From positions 1-49,351 of the forward strand of contig JACQDT010000006.1 in assembly GCA_016200965.1 (NCBI GenBank): DNA of 49,351 bases. Reading direction: 5' to 3'. The notes below the pieces were generated by a model. It made no database searches. It was not told where the DNA came from and was given only the letters and a program-made list of their open reading frames with translations. Both the position numbers and the translations under genes were made by a program. Source of the DNA: Candidatus Azambacteria bacterium (GTDB lineage: Bacteria > Patescibacteriota > Minisyncoccia > GWC2-36-17 > WO2-46-25). Positions 40,575-48,531 of the stretch are shown here, piece by piece (position 1 is the stretch's first letter; the number at the start of each line of letters is the position of its first letter).

Positions 40575-41363
40575 AGAAGATGGTATGGTCGCGTTTTGGA
40601 ATGTGAGTTTCTTAACGCGGCTGAAAAGGTATGAGACGAATGCGAATGATCCGATCATTAACAGCGCCAAAGAGGATACTTTGCTGTGTTCCCCGTCAGA
40701 GGTTATTATAAGGAAATTAAACACGGCATGCAATGCGGTGGCGAGTACGACGCCGACGGCAAGGTAGGGGAGGTGGTTTCTGCGCCATATCAGCGACAGA
40801 GCGAAAAAGTAGCCGATGATGGCCGATGCAAGCACGTGCAGGAATGTGGAGCTTAAAAATCTGAAATATGCGATGGCGACTGCCCAGTCCGCATTTTGAA
40901 ACACGTACCCGATGTTCTCGGCCGCCGCGAACCCAAGTGCCGCGACAATAAGGTAGATCATCGCGTCCACCGGCTCGTCGAAGTAGGCGGAACGGATGAT
41001 TTGCGCTTTTGCCGCGATATATTTTACCCATTCTTCTATGAACGCGAGCGACGCAAGGACGGCAAAGGAGAAAAGAAGCGCCGCCCAGGTCGCTCCCCAT
41101 GTTTGGGGGAAATACGGGATTGCGGATTCGCAATGCAGACAAGCCAGTTTCCAGTCAGTGACGGCTTTAATAAGCGCCCATTCAAGGGTGAATGCGACAA
41201 AGGTGGAAAAAAATCCGAACACAAACACCTTCAGTATCATTTTTTTCGGTTCCGGATTATCGTCTTTCCTGAGAAAATACCACAGCCACACGATACTCGG
41301 CGCGACGCCCAAAAGCACGAGATACGCGACATTCGAAAACGAGGTGAGGTAGAGATTATTCAT
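40563..41363 (-). CDS. PrsW family intramembrane protease
   Basis: 266 residues with about eight membrane helices. The PrsW motifs are present: EEWVKY (E110, E111, K114), ALGFAAAENIGYVFQ (about 142-156), STFLHVLASAIIGYFFAL and a late TALHAVFNF. The family includes the site-1 protease of anti-sigma factor RsiW; other members cleave or bind other membrane proteins. It overlaps the end of valS by 8 bases. Its last codons and stop (SHAQ, TAA) lie in the end of element B. Confidence 0.88.
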   Translation of the reverse strand: MNNLYLTSFSNVAYLVLLGVAPSIVWLWYFLRKDDNPEPKKMILKVFVFGFFSTFVAFTLEWALIKAVTDWKLACLHCESAIPYFPQTWGATWAALLFSFAVLASLAFIEEWVKYIAAKAQIIRSAYFDEPVDAMIYLIVAALGFAAAENIGYVFQNADWAVAIAYFRFLSSTFLHVLASAIIGYFFALSLIWRRNHLPYLAVGVVLATALHAVFNFLIITSDGEHSKVSSLALLMIGSFAFVSYLFSRVKKLTFQNATIPSSHAQ

Positions 41364-43290
41364 GGGAGATATGAGGCCACTCTTCTATCATAAGGAGTTT
41401 TTTCTCCTTCATGGGCAAACTTGCCCATATTTCTTCGGTGACAAACGGCATGAACGGATGGAGAAGCTTGAGAATTGTGGTGAGTGTCGCAGAAAGCGCC
41501 GTATGTACATATGCAGCGTCTTTTGTTTTTGCATGTTCAATATAGACATCGGCAAAATCGTGCCACACGAAATCATAGAGCGTATGTAGCGCCTGTCCGA
41601 ATTCAAATGATTCAATGCGGATGTTTGTACTTTGTATCGTTGCGTTGAGTTTCGCCAGGAGCGTGGTGGTTTCCTCATCGTTCGTACGCGACGGATCGGT
41701 AGGGGTATGGGCCGTTTTAGCCAGTACGAACCGCGAAATGTTCCATAATTTGTTGGCGAATTTTTTGCCCGCCATGAGATGTTCTTCGGCACAATGAATA
41801 TCCTGCACGCCCATGTTCTGCCAGAACGGAATCTCCGTCATGAATTCAAGTCCCGAAAAAATCATGCGGCTGACCCACAAGTTGATGATGTCTCTTCCCG
41901 TGGAAAGAACCTGTGTCGGATAGAATGTTTTTAAATCAGACGCTTCCTTTGGCCATCCGAGCGTTGCGAACGGCCATAGCGCGGAAGAGAACCATGTGTC
42001 CAGGACATCGTCCACTCCTTCCACAGGGATTTTATGCCCCCACCAAATCTGCCGTGAAATGCACCAGTCCTTTGTTTTTGAGAGCCAGTCCAAATATGGT
42101 TTTTTAAAATTTTCCGGATGAAAACGCACCGCTCCCGATGTGACCGCTTCAGCCGCGCTCTTGGCGAGTCCGCCCATTTTCAGGAACCATTGTTTTGATG
42201 CCAGCTGTTCTATGACCTTTCCGCAACGATAACAATGAGCGACATTATGAACAAGCGGCTCTTCTTTTTCAAGCAGGCCAGTGGTTTTAAGTATGCCCAC
42301 GACTTTTGTGCGGCAATCCTCCACGTTCAACCCTTCGCATATTTTTGCCGCCGCGGTCATTTTGCCGCGCTCGCCTATGATTTTTACAAGCGGGAGCTTG
42401 TGGCGCTCGCCGATCTCAGAATCGGTTATGCTGTGCGCCGGCGTGACTTTCACCGCGCCGGTGCCGAATTCCTTTTCCACCGCGCCGTCTGCGACGACAG
42501 GAATTTCTTTTTCTTGGATGGGAAGCAGGACGGTTTTTCCAACGAACGCTTTATAACGCGGGTCGTCGGGATGCACTGCCACTGCAGCGTCGCCTAGCAT
42601 AGTTTCAGGCCGCGTAGTGGCAACTATGATATGTTTTTTTGTCTCACCCGTAAGCGGATAGCGGATAAAATACAGCGTTCCTTTTTTCTCCTGATATTCA
42701 AGCTCAAGGTCGGACAAGCTTGTCGCACAGCGCGCGCACCAGTTGATGACTCGCTCGCCCTGATAGACAAGTCCCTTGGCGCGGTATTGCTCAAAGGCGG
42801 TTTTTACGGCTTCCTGATAGCCCGGGTCCATGGTAAATGCGGTGCGCGACCAGTCGCATGACGCGCCAAGGCGCTTGAGCTGATCCAAAATGATATTGCC
42901 GTACTTTTCTTTCCATTCCCACACTTTTTCCAGGAATTTTTCTTTTCCGAGGTCGTGCCGCGATACGCCTTCCTTTTTCAGCATTTTTTCCACGACGTTT
43001 TGTGTGGCGATGCCGGCGTGATCGGTGCCGGGAATCCACAGCGCGCGATATCCTTCCATCCGTTTTTTGCGGATGAGTATGTCCTGTACCGTCGCGTTGA
43101 GCGCGTGGCCCATGTGAAGCACGCCCGTCACGTTCGGCGGTGGGAGTGCAATGGTGTATGTCTTCGCATTTTTGGCAACGGGAAGATTATCCGGATTAAA
43201 AAACCCGCTGTTTTCCCACAGTGTATAGATGCGCGCTTCTACCTTTTTGGGGTCGTACGCGGCGTTGAATTTGTCCAGATTTTTTTCCAT
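41356..43290 (-). CDS. valS: Valyl-tRNA synthetase lacking the KMSKS region
   Basis: 644 residues. The class I fold is clear: PPPNVTGVLHMGHALN with HMGH at about 59-62, the editing domain with TRPETMLGDAAVAVHPDD, then RQIWWGHKIPVEG and DVLDTWFSSALWPFATLGWP. After GLEFMTEIPF (about residue 489) the sequence jumps to WQNMGVQDIHCAEEHLMAGK. In related synthetases about 45 residues containing the KMSKS loop lie between these. No KMSKS is found anywhere. The C-terminal coiled-coil arm is also absent. It attaches Val to tRNA-Val if active; the loss of KMSKS makes this doubtful. A weak extended -10 (TGATACAAT) precedes it. Confidence 0.85.
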   Translation of the reverse strand: MEKNLDKFNAAYDPKKVEARIYTLWENSGFFNPDNLPVAKNAKTYTIALPPPNVTGVLHMGHALNATVQDILIRKKRMEGYRALWIPGTDHAGIATQNVVEKMLKKEGVSRHDLGKEKFLEKVWEWKEKYGNIILDQLKRLGASCDWSRTAFTMDPGYQEAVKTAFEQYRAKGLVYQGERVINWCARCATSLSDLELEYQEKKGTLYFIRYPLTGETKKHIIVATTRPETMLGDAAVAVHPDDPRYKAFVGKTVLLPIQEKEIPVVADGAVEKEFGTGAVKVTPAHSITDSEIGERHKLPLVKIIGERGKMTAAAKICEGLNVEDCRTKVVGILKTTGLLEKEEPLVHNVAHCYRCGKVIEQLASKQWFLKMGGLAKSAAEAVTSGAVRFHPENFKKPYLDWLSKTKDWCISRQIWWGHKIPVEGVDDVLDTWFSSALWPFATLGWPKEASDLKTFYPTQVLSTGRDIINLWVSRMIFSGLEFMTEIPFWQNMGVQDIHCAEEHLMAGKKFANKLWNISRFVLAKTAHTPTDPSRTNDEETTTLLAKLNATIQSTNIRIESFEFGQALHTLYDFVWHDFADVYIEHAKTKDAAYVHTALSATLTTILKLLHPFMPFVTEEIWASLPMKEKKLLMIEEWPHISHE

Positions 43291-43313
43291 GTTCGCGTAG
43301 ATGCGCTGCTTTC

Positions 43314-43322
43314 ATTGTATCA
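43314..43322 (-). promoter_or_regulatory. Possible extended -10 promoter of valS
   Basis: On the minus strand TGATACAAT, 23 bases before the ATG at 43290, located between tsaD and valS. Confidence 0.4.
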
Positions 43323-43333
43323 CATGAATCCTT

Positions 43334-44407
43334 CTACACGACAGAGAGGTTTGGGATGGCGTCTAGGTGTTTCCAGGACACGGCGGATGAGCGGTTGAAA
43401 AATGCAGAGACGGCGATCATTGCGGCGTTGTCGGTGGAGAGTGAGGTGTCGGGAACAAGAAACCGCGCTTCGGGGAGTTTTTTTTCGATGGCGCGCTCAA
43501 GTTCGGCGCGCAGGCGGCGGTTTGCCGATACGCCGCCCGAAAGCGCGACTGTTTTTGCGCCATACTCTTTTGCCGCTCTCAGCGTTTTGGCGACAATGAC
43601 GTCGACAATTGCTTGTTCAAACGAAGCGCACAAGTCGGCAAGCGATTTTTTATTTCGCGCGATGTCAGGATGTTTCCGTAAAAGATACAGTACCGCGGTT
43701 TTGAGGCCGGAGAACGAAAAGTCGTAGTTATCGCTTGCGATCATGGGGCGGGGAAGGTTGAAGCGCTTGGCATCTCCGCGCGCGGCGAGCTTGGAAACAG
43801 CCGGTCCTCCCGGATAGCCGAGTGTGAGCATTTTTGCCACTTTATCAAACGCCTCTCCCGCCGCGTCGTCGCGCGTTTCGCCGATAAGCGCGTATGAGCC
43901 GAGGCGTTTCATGAGGATAAGTTCCGTGTGCCCGCCCGATACCACGATGTTCAGCACGGGGAACTGCACGGCCGAATTTAGCATCCAATTGGAAAATATG
44001 TGTCCTTTGATGTGATTGACCGGGATGATTTTTTTGTTGAGCGCGTATCCGAGCCCCCGCGCGAAGCTGATGCCCACAAGCAGTGCAATAACAAGCCCGG
44101 GTCCTTGCGTGACCGCGATGTAGTCAAGGTCTTTTAGTTTCACGCGCGCCTGTCTCACTGTTTTTTTAAAAACCAACGGCAGGTTTTTGACATGTTCCCG
44201 CGCGGCAAGCGTGGGCACGACGCCGCCGTATGGCGCGTGTATCTTTATCTGCGACGCCACGACGCTTGCGCGCACATGAAAAATCGGGCGGCGGGCGCTC
44301 CCTTTCACCCGCGCACCAGTCCCGCTTGGCGGTACGGTACGGGGTTTTACCTCAAGCACGGCGCACGCGGTCTCGTCGCATGATGTTTCAATGGCAAGGA
44401 TGAGCAT
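43334..44407 (-). CDS. tsaD: tRNA N6-threonylcarbamoyladenosine transferase TsaD
   Basis: 357 residues. MLILAIETSCDETACAVLE is the phosphate loop of the ASKHA fold, VPTLAAREHVKNLPLV contains the HVKN metal site, GPGLVIALLVGISFARGLGY and VNHIKGHIFSN follow with the second metal histidines, and VSGGHTELILM and ALSGGVSANRRLR complete the family motifs. An insert of about 25 residues after residue 20 (PRTVPPSGTGARVKGSARR) is unusual. TsaD makes t6A37 in ANN-decoding tRNAs together with TsaB/C/E. It lies 3 bases after the epimerase gene. Confidence 0.95.
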   Translation of the reverse strand: MLILAIETSCDETACAVLEVKPRTVPPSGTGARVKGSARRPIFHVRASVVASQIKIHAPYGGVVPTLAAREHVKNLPLVFKKTVRQARVKLKDLDYIAVTQGPGLVIALLVGISFARGLGYALNKKIIPVNHIKGHIFSNWMLNSAVQFPVLNIVVSGGHTELILMKRLGSYALIGETRDDAAGEAFDKVAKMLTLGYPGGPAVSKLAARGDAKRFNLPRPMIASDNYDFSFSGLKTAVLYLLRKHPDIARNKKSLADLCASFEQAIVDVIVAKTLRAAKEYGAKTVALSGGVSANRRLRAELERAIEKKLPEARFLVPDTSLSTDNAAMIAVSAFFNRSSAVSWKHLDAIPNLSVV

Positions 44408-44409
44408 AT

Positions 44410-45309
44410 TTATTCAGAATCAGTAAGCTCTTTAATGGCTTCCTCAAGGTTTTCCTGCGGAGTCCACCCGAGAAACTTTTTCGCTTTGCTGTTGTCAGCA
44501 AGCGTGTGTCTGGGTTCTACGCGGGGGGCGATGTGTACGGAGGGCCCGCCAATGAACGCGGCAATTTGGTTCATGCTGTAGTTTTTTCCCGCGCCGATAT
44601 TGATGACTTCGCCCGCCCCGACGTTTTTGCTTTCCATCGCGCTTATATTCGCCCGCACCACATCGCGTACGTGCGTAAAGTCCCTCGTCTGTTCGCCATC
44701 CCCCGTGATGGTCATGGGCTTGCCTTGGCTTTTTTGCATCAGGAAATTTTTGATGACGGTCAGGTACGCGCCTTCGCCCGCCATGCGCGGGCCGTAGACG
44801 TTAAAATAGCGCAAGCTCACCGTTTGCAGTCCGCACAAAAGCGAGAACAGCCGGCAATATTCTTCCCCGATGTATTTTTGCAGGCCGTAGGGACTTAAGG
44901 GGTTTGGCCTCATTTCTTCGGAAAGCGGCATGGTTTTTGCGTCGCCGTACGCGGAAGACGAAGCGGAATATACGACACGCTCTACTTTCGCGTCTTTCGC
45001 CGCAATCAGCACATTCAACGTTCCGTTCACGTTCACGTCATTCGTTTCGGCAGGATTTTCAATGGAAAGCTGTACTCTGGGCAGCGCGGCGATATGGAAC
45101 ACGTGGTCCACGCCTACAAAATACGGCTTGATCTGTTCAAGACGCCTGATGTCCGCGTTGATAAATGTCGCTTTCGGATTGATGTTTTCCTTTTTTCCCG
45201 TTGAGAGATTATCAAGAACAAGCACATCATGTCCTTGTGCGATGAGAGCGTCAGTAAGATTTGAACCGATGAAGCCGGCTCCGCCCGTAACAAGATATTT
45301 TGTAGCCAT
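44410..45309 (-). CDS. NAD-dependent epimerase/dehydratase (extended SDR)
   Basis: 299 residues from the ATG at 45309; the longer open frame is antisense through tRNA-Glu. Rossmann loop TGGAGFIGSNLTDAL (about 7-21), ADIRRLEQ, then catalytic SASSSAYGDAK and YGLQKY (YxxxK, about 148-153), and NVYGPRMAGEG. This is the UDP-glucose/GlcNAc 4-epimerase type of enzyme; exact sugar unknown. It starts only five bases after the 3' end of tRNA-Glu and so shares the tRNA promoter. tRNA processing would leave a leaderless mRNA. Confidence 0.9.
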   Translation of the reverse strand: MATKYLVTGGAGFIGSNLTDALIAQGHDVLVLDNLSTGKKENINPKATFINADIRRLEQIKPYFVGVDHVFHIAALPRVQLSIENPAETNDVNVNGTLNVLIAAKDAKVERVVYSASSSAYGDAKTMPLSEEMRPNPLSPYGLQKYIGEEYCRLFSLLCGLQTVSLRYFNVYGPRMAGEGAYLTVIKNFLMQKSQGKPMTITGDGEQTRDFTHVRDVVRANISAMESKNVGAGEVINIGAGKNYSMNQIAAFIGGPSVHIAPRVEPRHTLADNSKAKKFLGWTPQENLEEAIKELTDSE

Positions 45310-45314
45310 AGCGG

Positions 45315-45386
45315 TGACCCCACGGGGAATCGAACCCCGATTCACAGCTTGAAAAGCTGTTGTCCTGGCCGTTAGACGATGGGGCC
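45315..45386 (-). tRNA. tRNA-Glu (anticodon TTC)
   Basis: Minus strand: acceptor GGCCCCA/TGGGGTC, anticodon loop TTTTCAA, T-arm CGGGG TTCGATT CCCCG, discriminator A, then CCG: CCA is not encoded. The epimerase ATG follows after five bases. Confidence 0.92.
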
Positions 45387-45411
45387 GTCTTTGCGCGCAG
45401 ATGGTTGCCAT

Positions 45412-45417
45412 ATTATA
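45412..45417 (-). promoter_or_regulatory. -10 box of the tRNA-Glu/epimerase unit
   Basis: TATAAT on the minus strand, 25 bases before tRNA-Glu; TTGATT lies 15 bases further upstream as a weak -35. Confidence 0.5.
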
Positions 45418-45440
45418 CTACATCAGGTGTAAAATCAATC

Positions 45441-45679
45441 TATGCCCAGTAATACAACTTCCCGCGTGTTCTTCTCTCTATGGCACCACGCATCAAAAAG
45501 CAGGAAAGGAGCATATCTGTTCATTATTACTCATACAGCGGCAGAGAAAAACACGAGCATGCCGCCCAACATCGCACATATTCCTATGAAAACATTGCAA
45601 GGTCATAATCTATTAAGCGCATATTTCTCGGAGAAACGCCAAAAGGCGTTGGGCTCCGGAAGTTGATATACTGGGTATG
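45441..45679 (+). mobile_element. Short TIR element C (MITE-like) delivering promoter and start codon
   Basis: 231 bp between TATG and TATG. Ends CCCAGTAATACAACTTCC (45445) and GGAAGTTGATATACTGGG (45675). The right TATG contains the ATG of the glycosyltransferase at 45677, and the TGATATACT -10 points into it. The flanking tetramer differs from that of A and B (CATG), which suggests it is a target duplication. It holds a degraded frame ending QKALGSGS, like element B. Confidence 0.78.
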
Positions 45680-47248
45680 TTGCCCAAAGAATACTATTAT
45701 TTGAACGTAGGGCGCGCGTCCGATCTGCAAAACAAAAGAGAGCGCGCGCTGTATCGCGCATTTGAGATAGTGCCCGGCGCGCTTGCGTGGGGAACGCTCA
45801 TTGTCATGGTGCTTCTTTCGTGGCTTACCCCTGTGTTCATCGCCTTTTTCATCATCGCCTTTGATATTTACTGGCTGTTAAAAACGATCTATCTTTCCCT
45901 GCACTTGCGCGTTGCGTTCACCCAAACGAGGAAAAATACGAAAGTAAACTGGTTTGAAAAGATCAAAGCAGAAAAGCCCGGGTGGGACGAATATTATCAT
46001 CTCGTCATTTTGCCTTTTTACAAAGAAGGGTGGGAGGTCATTGCGTTGTCTTTGGAATCGCTTTTGCAGGCGAATTATCCTAAGGAAAAAATACTGGTGG
46101 TGCTTGCGGCGGAAGAAAGAGCGGGAGCGGAGGCCAAAGCGGTTGCCCAGCGCGCGTCGCGTGAATTCGGGAGTACATTCGGCGCGTTTTTTATAACCGC
46201 GCACCCCAAAGATATTCCCGGCGAAGTCGCGGGAAAAGGCGCGAACATTCATTTTGCGTGCAAAAAAGCGAAAGAAGAGCTGATAGACGCGCGCGCGATT
46301 CCCGTGTCGCGGGTGATCGTTTCCGCGTTTGATATTGACACGGTTGCGTGGCCGGAGTATTTTTCGCGGCTCATGTGGGCGTATCTTTCGGTACAACACC
46401 CCGAGCGCAAAAGCTATCAGCCCATTCCGTTTTATATCAACAACATCTGGCACGCGCCTGCGGTGGCGCGCGTGATTTCGTTTTCGGCGACGTTCTGGCA
46501 CACGCTTCAGCAGGAACGCCCCGAGCGCATGACGACGTTTTCTTCGCACTCCATGTCTTTGCGCGCGCTCATGGATGTGGACTATTGGCAGGTGAACATG
46601 GTGAACGAGGACTCGCGCATTTTTTGGCAGTGCTTTTTCCGCTACGACGGGGACTACGAAGTCCAGCCGCTGTATTATCCCGCTTCCATGGACGCCAATG
46701 TCGCCGAAACGTTCTGGCGGACGATGGTGAATCAGTACAAACAGCAGCTTCGGTGGGGATACGGCGCCGAGAACATCCCGTACTTTTTATTCGGATTTTT
46801 GAAAAACAAGAATGTAAGCGCGAAGAAAAAATGGAAGCTCGGATTTTCAATCATTGAAGGGTTCCATTCCTGGGCGACCAACGCGCTGATTATTTTCATG
46901 CTCGGGTGGCTGCCGCTGTACTTGGGCGGCGAGGCGTTTAACACGACCCAGCTTTCGTATAATCTTCCCCAGATCACCAAATACATCATGACGCTCGCGA
47001 CCGTGGGTATCGTGACGTCGGCCGTGCTTTCCATGGTCATCTTGCCGCCGCGTCCGCTCGAGTACGGAAGGATGCGGCACGTGTTCATGGTGCTTCAATG
47101 GCCGCTCATGTTCATCACTATGATCGTGTTCGGCGCATTCCCCGGCCTTGAGGCCCAGACGCGCCTCATGCTCGGCAAGTATATGGGTTTCTGGGTAACG
47201 CCTAAAACCAGAAAGCAGGGTGATTTATCTCAAATGAAAAAAACTTGA
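45677..47248 (+). CDS. Membrane glycosyltransferase, family 2
   Basis: 523 residues. Two membrane helices near the N-terminus (about 33-75), a cytoplasmic GT-A domain (about 105-330) with VILPFYKEGWEVIALSLESL, VSAFDIDTVAWPEYF as the DxD site, and KQQLRWGYG as the Q(Q/R)xRW motif, then four or five membrane helices at the C-terminus. This is the layout of processive or polyprenyl-linked synthases. It likely makes or extrudes an envelope polysaccharide. The ATG is the YATG flank of element C and the transcript is likely leaderless. The -35 of the next promoter overlaps its stop. Confidence 0.85.
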   Translation: MLPKEYYYLNVGRASDLQNKRERALYRAFEIVPGALAWGTLIVMVLLSWLTPVFIAFFIIAFDIYWLLKTIYLSLHLRVAFTQTRKNTKVNWFEKIKAEKPGWDEYYHLVILPFYKEGWEVIALSLESLLQANYPKEKILVVLAAEERAGAEAKAVAQRASREFGSTFGAFFITAHPKDIPGEVAGKGANIHFACKKAKEELIDARAIPVSRVIVSAFDIDTVAWPEYFSRLMWAYLSVQHPERKSYQPIPFYINNIWHAPAVARVISFSATFWHTLQQERPERMTTFSSHSMSLRALMDVDYWQVNMVNEDSRIFWQCFFRYDGDYEVQPLYYPASMDANVAETFWRTMVNQYKQQLRWGYGAENIPYFLFGFLKNKNVSAKKKWKLGFSIIEGFHSWATNALIIFMLGWLPLYLGGEAFNTTQLSYNLPQITKYIMTLATVGIVTSAVLSMVILPPRPLEYGRMRHVFMVLQWPLMFITMIVFGAFPGLEAQTRLMLGKYMGFWVTPKTRKQGDLSQMKKT

Positions 47249-47272
47249 CAATTACATTGCTTCAGGTATAAT
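47245..47272 (+). promoter_or_regulatory. Strong sigma-70 type promoter
   Basis: TTGACA, 16 bases, TATAAT. The -35 includes the TGA stop of the glycosyltransferase gene. It drives the small membrane protein at 47361. Confidence 0.75.
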
Positions 47273-47360
47273 ACACGTGTCAATTGAATCATGAACGAAA
47301 AAGCCCTTTAACAATACATTTCCTCTTAAATCATAGAAAGAGGAGAAAGGAAGGTTTGCG

Positions 47361-47624
47361 ATGTGGAAAAGAAAATATCGCTCAACGGTTGAGTTATGGG
47401 ATAGAAAAATAACAATCGTGGGAATAACGATGAACGCGATTGCTGGAGTATTGTTCGGGGTCGCTACATACAAGATCCTGCTTGGTATGTATACCATCCT
47501 GACTGGAGGGGCACGGATAACGGGAATGGTGTGGGCGATACCGCTTGTCTTACTTGCCCTATCAATCACTGCTACAAGTTTTCTCGTTGGAATATGGATG
47601 GTGAAAAGAGGTCCGAGAAGATGA
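47361..47624 (+). CDS. Small two-helix membrane protein
   Basis: 87 residues. Membrane segments near 16-40 (IVGITMNAIAGVLFGVATYK) and 50-78 (GMVWAIPLVLLALSITATSF). Basic residues at both ends suggest both termini are cytoplasmic. Not recognised. It has an 80-base leader, a ribosome binding site GGAGAAAGGAAGG, a strong promoter upstream and a terminator downstream, so it is its own transcription unit. Confidence 0.7.
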   Translation: MWKRKYRSTVELWDRKITIVGITMNAIAGVLFGVATYKILLGMYTILTGGARITGMVWAIPLVLLALSITATSFLVGIWMVKRGPRR

Positions 47625-47642
47625 GCAACTGCTAAAAAACAG

Positions 47643-47681
47643 AAAGACTAAATTCCAATCAAGGAATTTAGTCTTTTTATC
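47643..47681 (+). terminator. Intrinsic terminator
   Basis: 14-bp stem AAAGACTAAATTCC/GGAATTTAGTCTTT with a 6-base loop, then TTATC. The ribosome binding site of the next gene (AAGGAGGAGC) follows directly. Confidence 0.85.
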
Positions 47682-47695
47682 AACAAGGAGGAGCA

Positions 47696-48334
47696 ATGGA
47701 AATACAGACAGTAATGGTGTTTCTAGCAGCGGCCGGATTGATGATGACAACACTCTATACACTCATTACCGCATATATCGCCATATATGCTTTCGGTCAA
47801 TTCAAAGAAGTACGGCGCACCCGCCAAATTGCGGTGTTCCCCAGTTTACGCCAAGTGAGGTCTCCGACGGAAGCCGGAAAACGCGCAGCCATATACAATG
47901 CTTATTGCGAGAATCCTGAACAGTTCACCTCGCGCGCGAAGCTCTCCCGGAACGAGAAACTCCACGCCAACTGCAAAGAAGTGATCTATGGTCTCTCGGA
48001 GATAGGCGTTCTCGTTCACCATCGTATGCTTGACTCGATCGTAGTAACGGACTGGCTCCAGCACATTCCCGCTAAAATGTTTGTTATCTTGGCGCGGTAC
48101 GTGACGGAAGGTGAGAAACGGCGCGGGCAGGATAACTACAGCGTCGCGTTCAAGAAAATTGCCGAGCTGGGATTGGAATACTGGCTGGAATCGCACATGG
48201 ATTCCCTAGACGCCCAATTAGTCATCTACCATTCATCAAACGATCAGACAAAGAGCAGAACATTCAATCAAGATCAGTTGCAAGAGATGTTGGAGAAGAT
48301 ACGAAGTGACTTAAGAGATTTCGGATGGCTTTAA
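47696..48334 (+). CDS. Membrane-anchored protein, possibly DUF4760-like
   Basis: 212 residues. One membrane helix (about 6-32, MVFLAAAGLMMTTLYTLITA) followed by a cytoplasmic helical domain, with YNAYCENPEQFTSRAKLSRN, SEIGVLVHHRMLDSIVVTDW and a final amphipathic helix. The layout of an N-terminal helix then an all-helical domain resembles DUF4760-type proteins, but the match is tentative. A strong ribosome binding site sits seven bases before the ATG; no promoter is evident between the terminator and the gene, so it may depend on read-through. Confidence 0.6.
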   Translation: MEIQTVMVFLAAAGLMMTTLYTLITAYIAIYAFGQFKEVRRTRQIAVFPSLRQVRSPTEAGKRAAIYNAYCENPEQFTSRAKLSRNEKLHANCKEVIYGLSEIGVLVHHRMLDSIVVTDWLQHIPAKMFVILARYVTEGEKRRGQDNYSVAFKKIAELGLEYWLESHMDSLDAQLVIYHSSNDQTKSRTFNQDQLQEMLEKIRSDLRDFGWL

Positions 48335-48395
48335 TTTTATCACAAGGAAACCGGAAGGAAGCTGAAAGAACTCAGCGGCTCGGCTCAATAATTGC

Positions 48396-48447
48396 AACCG
48401 CACCAAGAAAACCGCATCACGCGTCTTGGTGCGGTTTTCTTTTTAGT
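48396..48447 (+). terminator. Intrinsic terminator
   Basis: 13-bp stem AACCGCACCAAGA/TCTTGGTGCGGTT, loop of 15 bases, then TTCTTTTTAG. Confidence 0.85.
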
Positions 48448-48457
48448 GGTACTGATG

Positions 48458-48531
48458 TGCGCCTACCAGGATTTGAACCTGGAACCCTCTGCTTCGAAGG
48501 CAGATACTCTATCCAATTGAGCTATAGGCGC
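48458..48531 (-). tRNA. tRNA-Arg (anticodon TCG)
   Basis: Minus strand: acceptor GCGCCTA/TAGGCGC, D-arm GCTC...GAGT, anticodon loop CTTCGAA, T-arm CCAGG TTCAAAT CCTGG, discriminator A, CCA not encoded (ACAT). Its first ten bases overlap the end of the HTH gene. Confidence 0.93.

Noticed and set aside
44410-45411. Longer epimerase start through the tRNA
   Set aside because: The added 34 residues are antisense-free translation of tRNA-Glu sequence; the Rossmann loop begins properly after the ATG at 45309.
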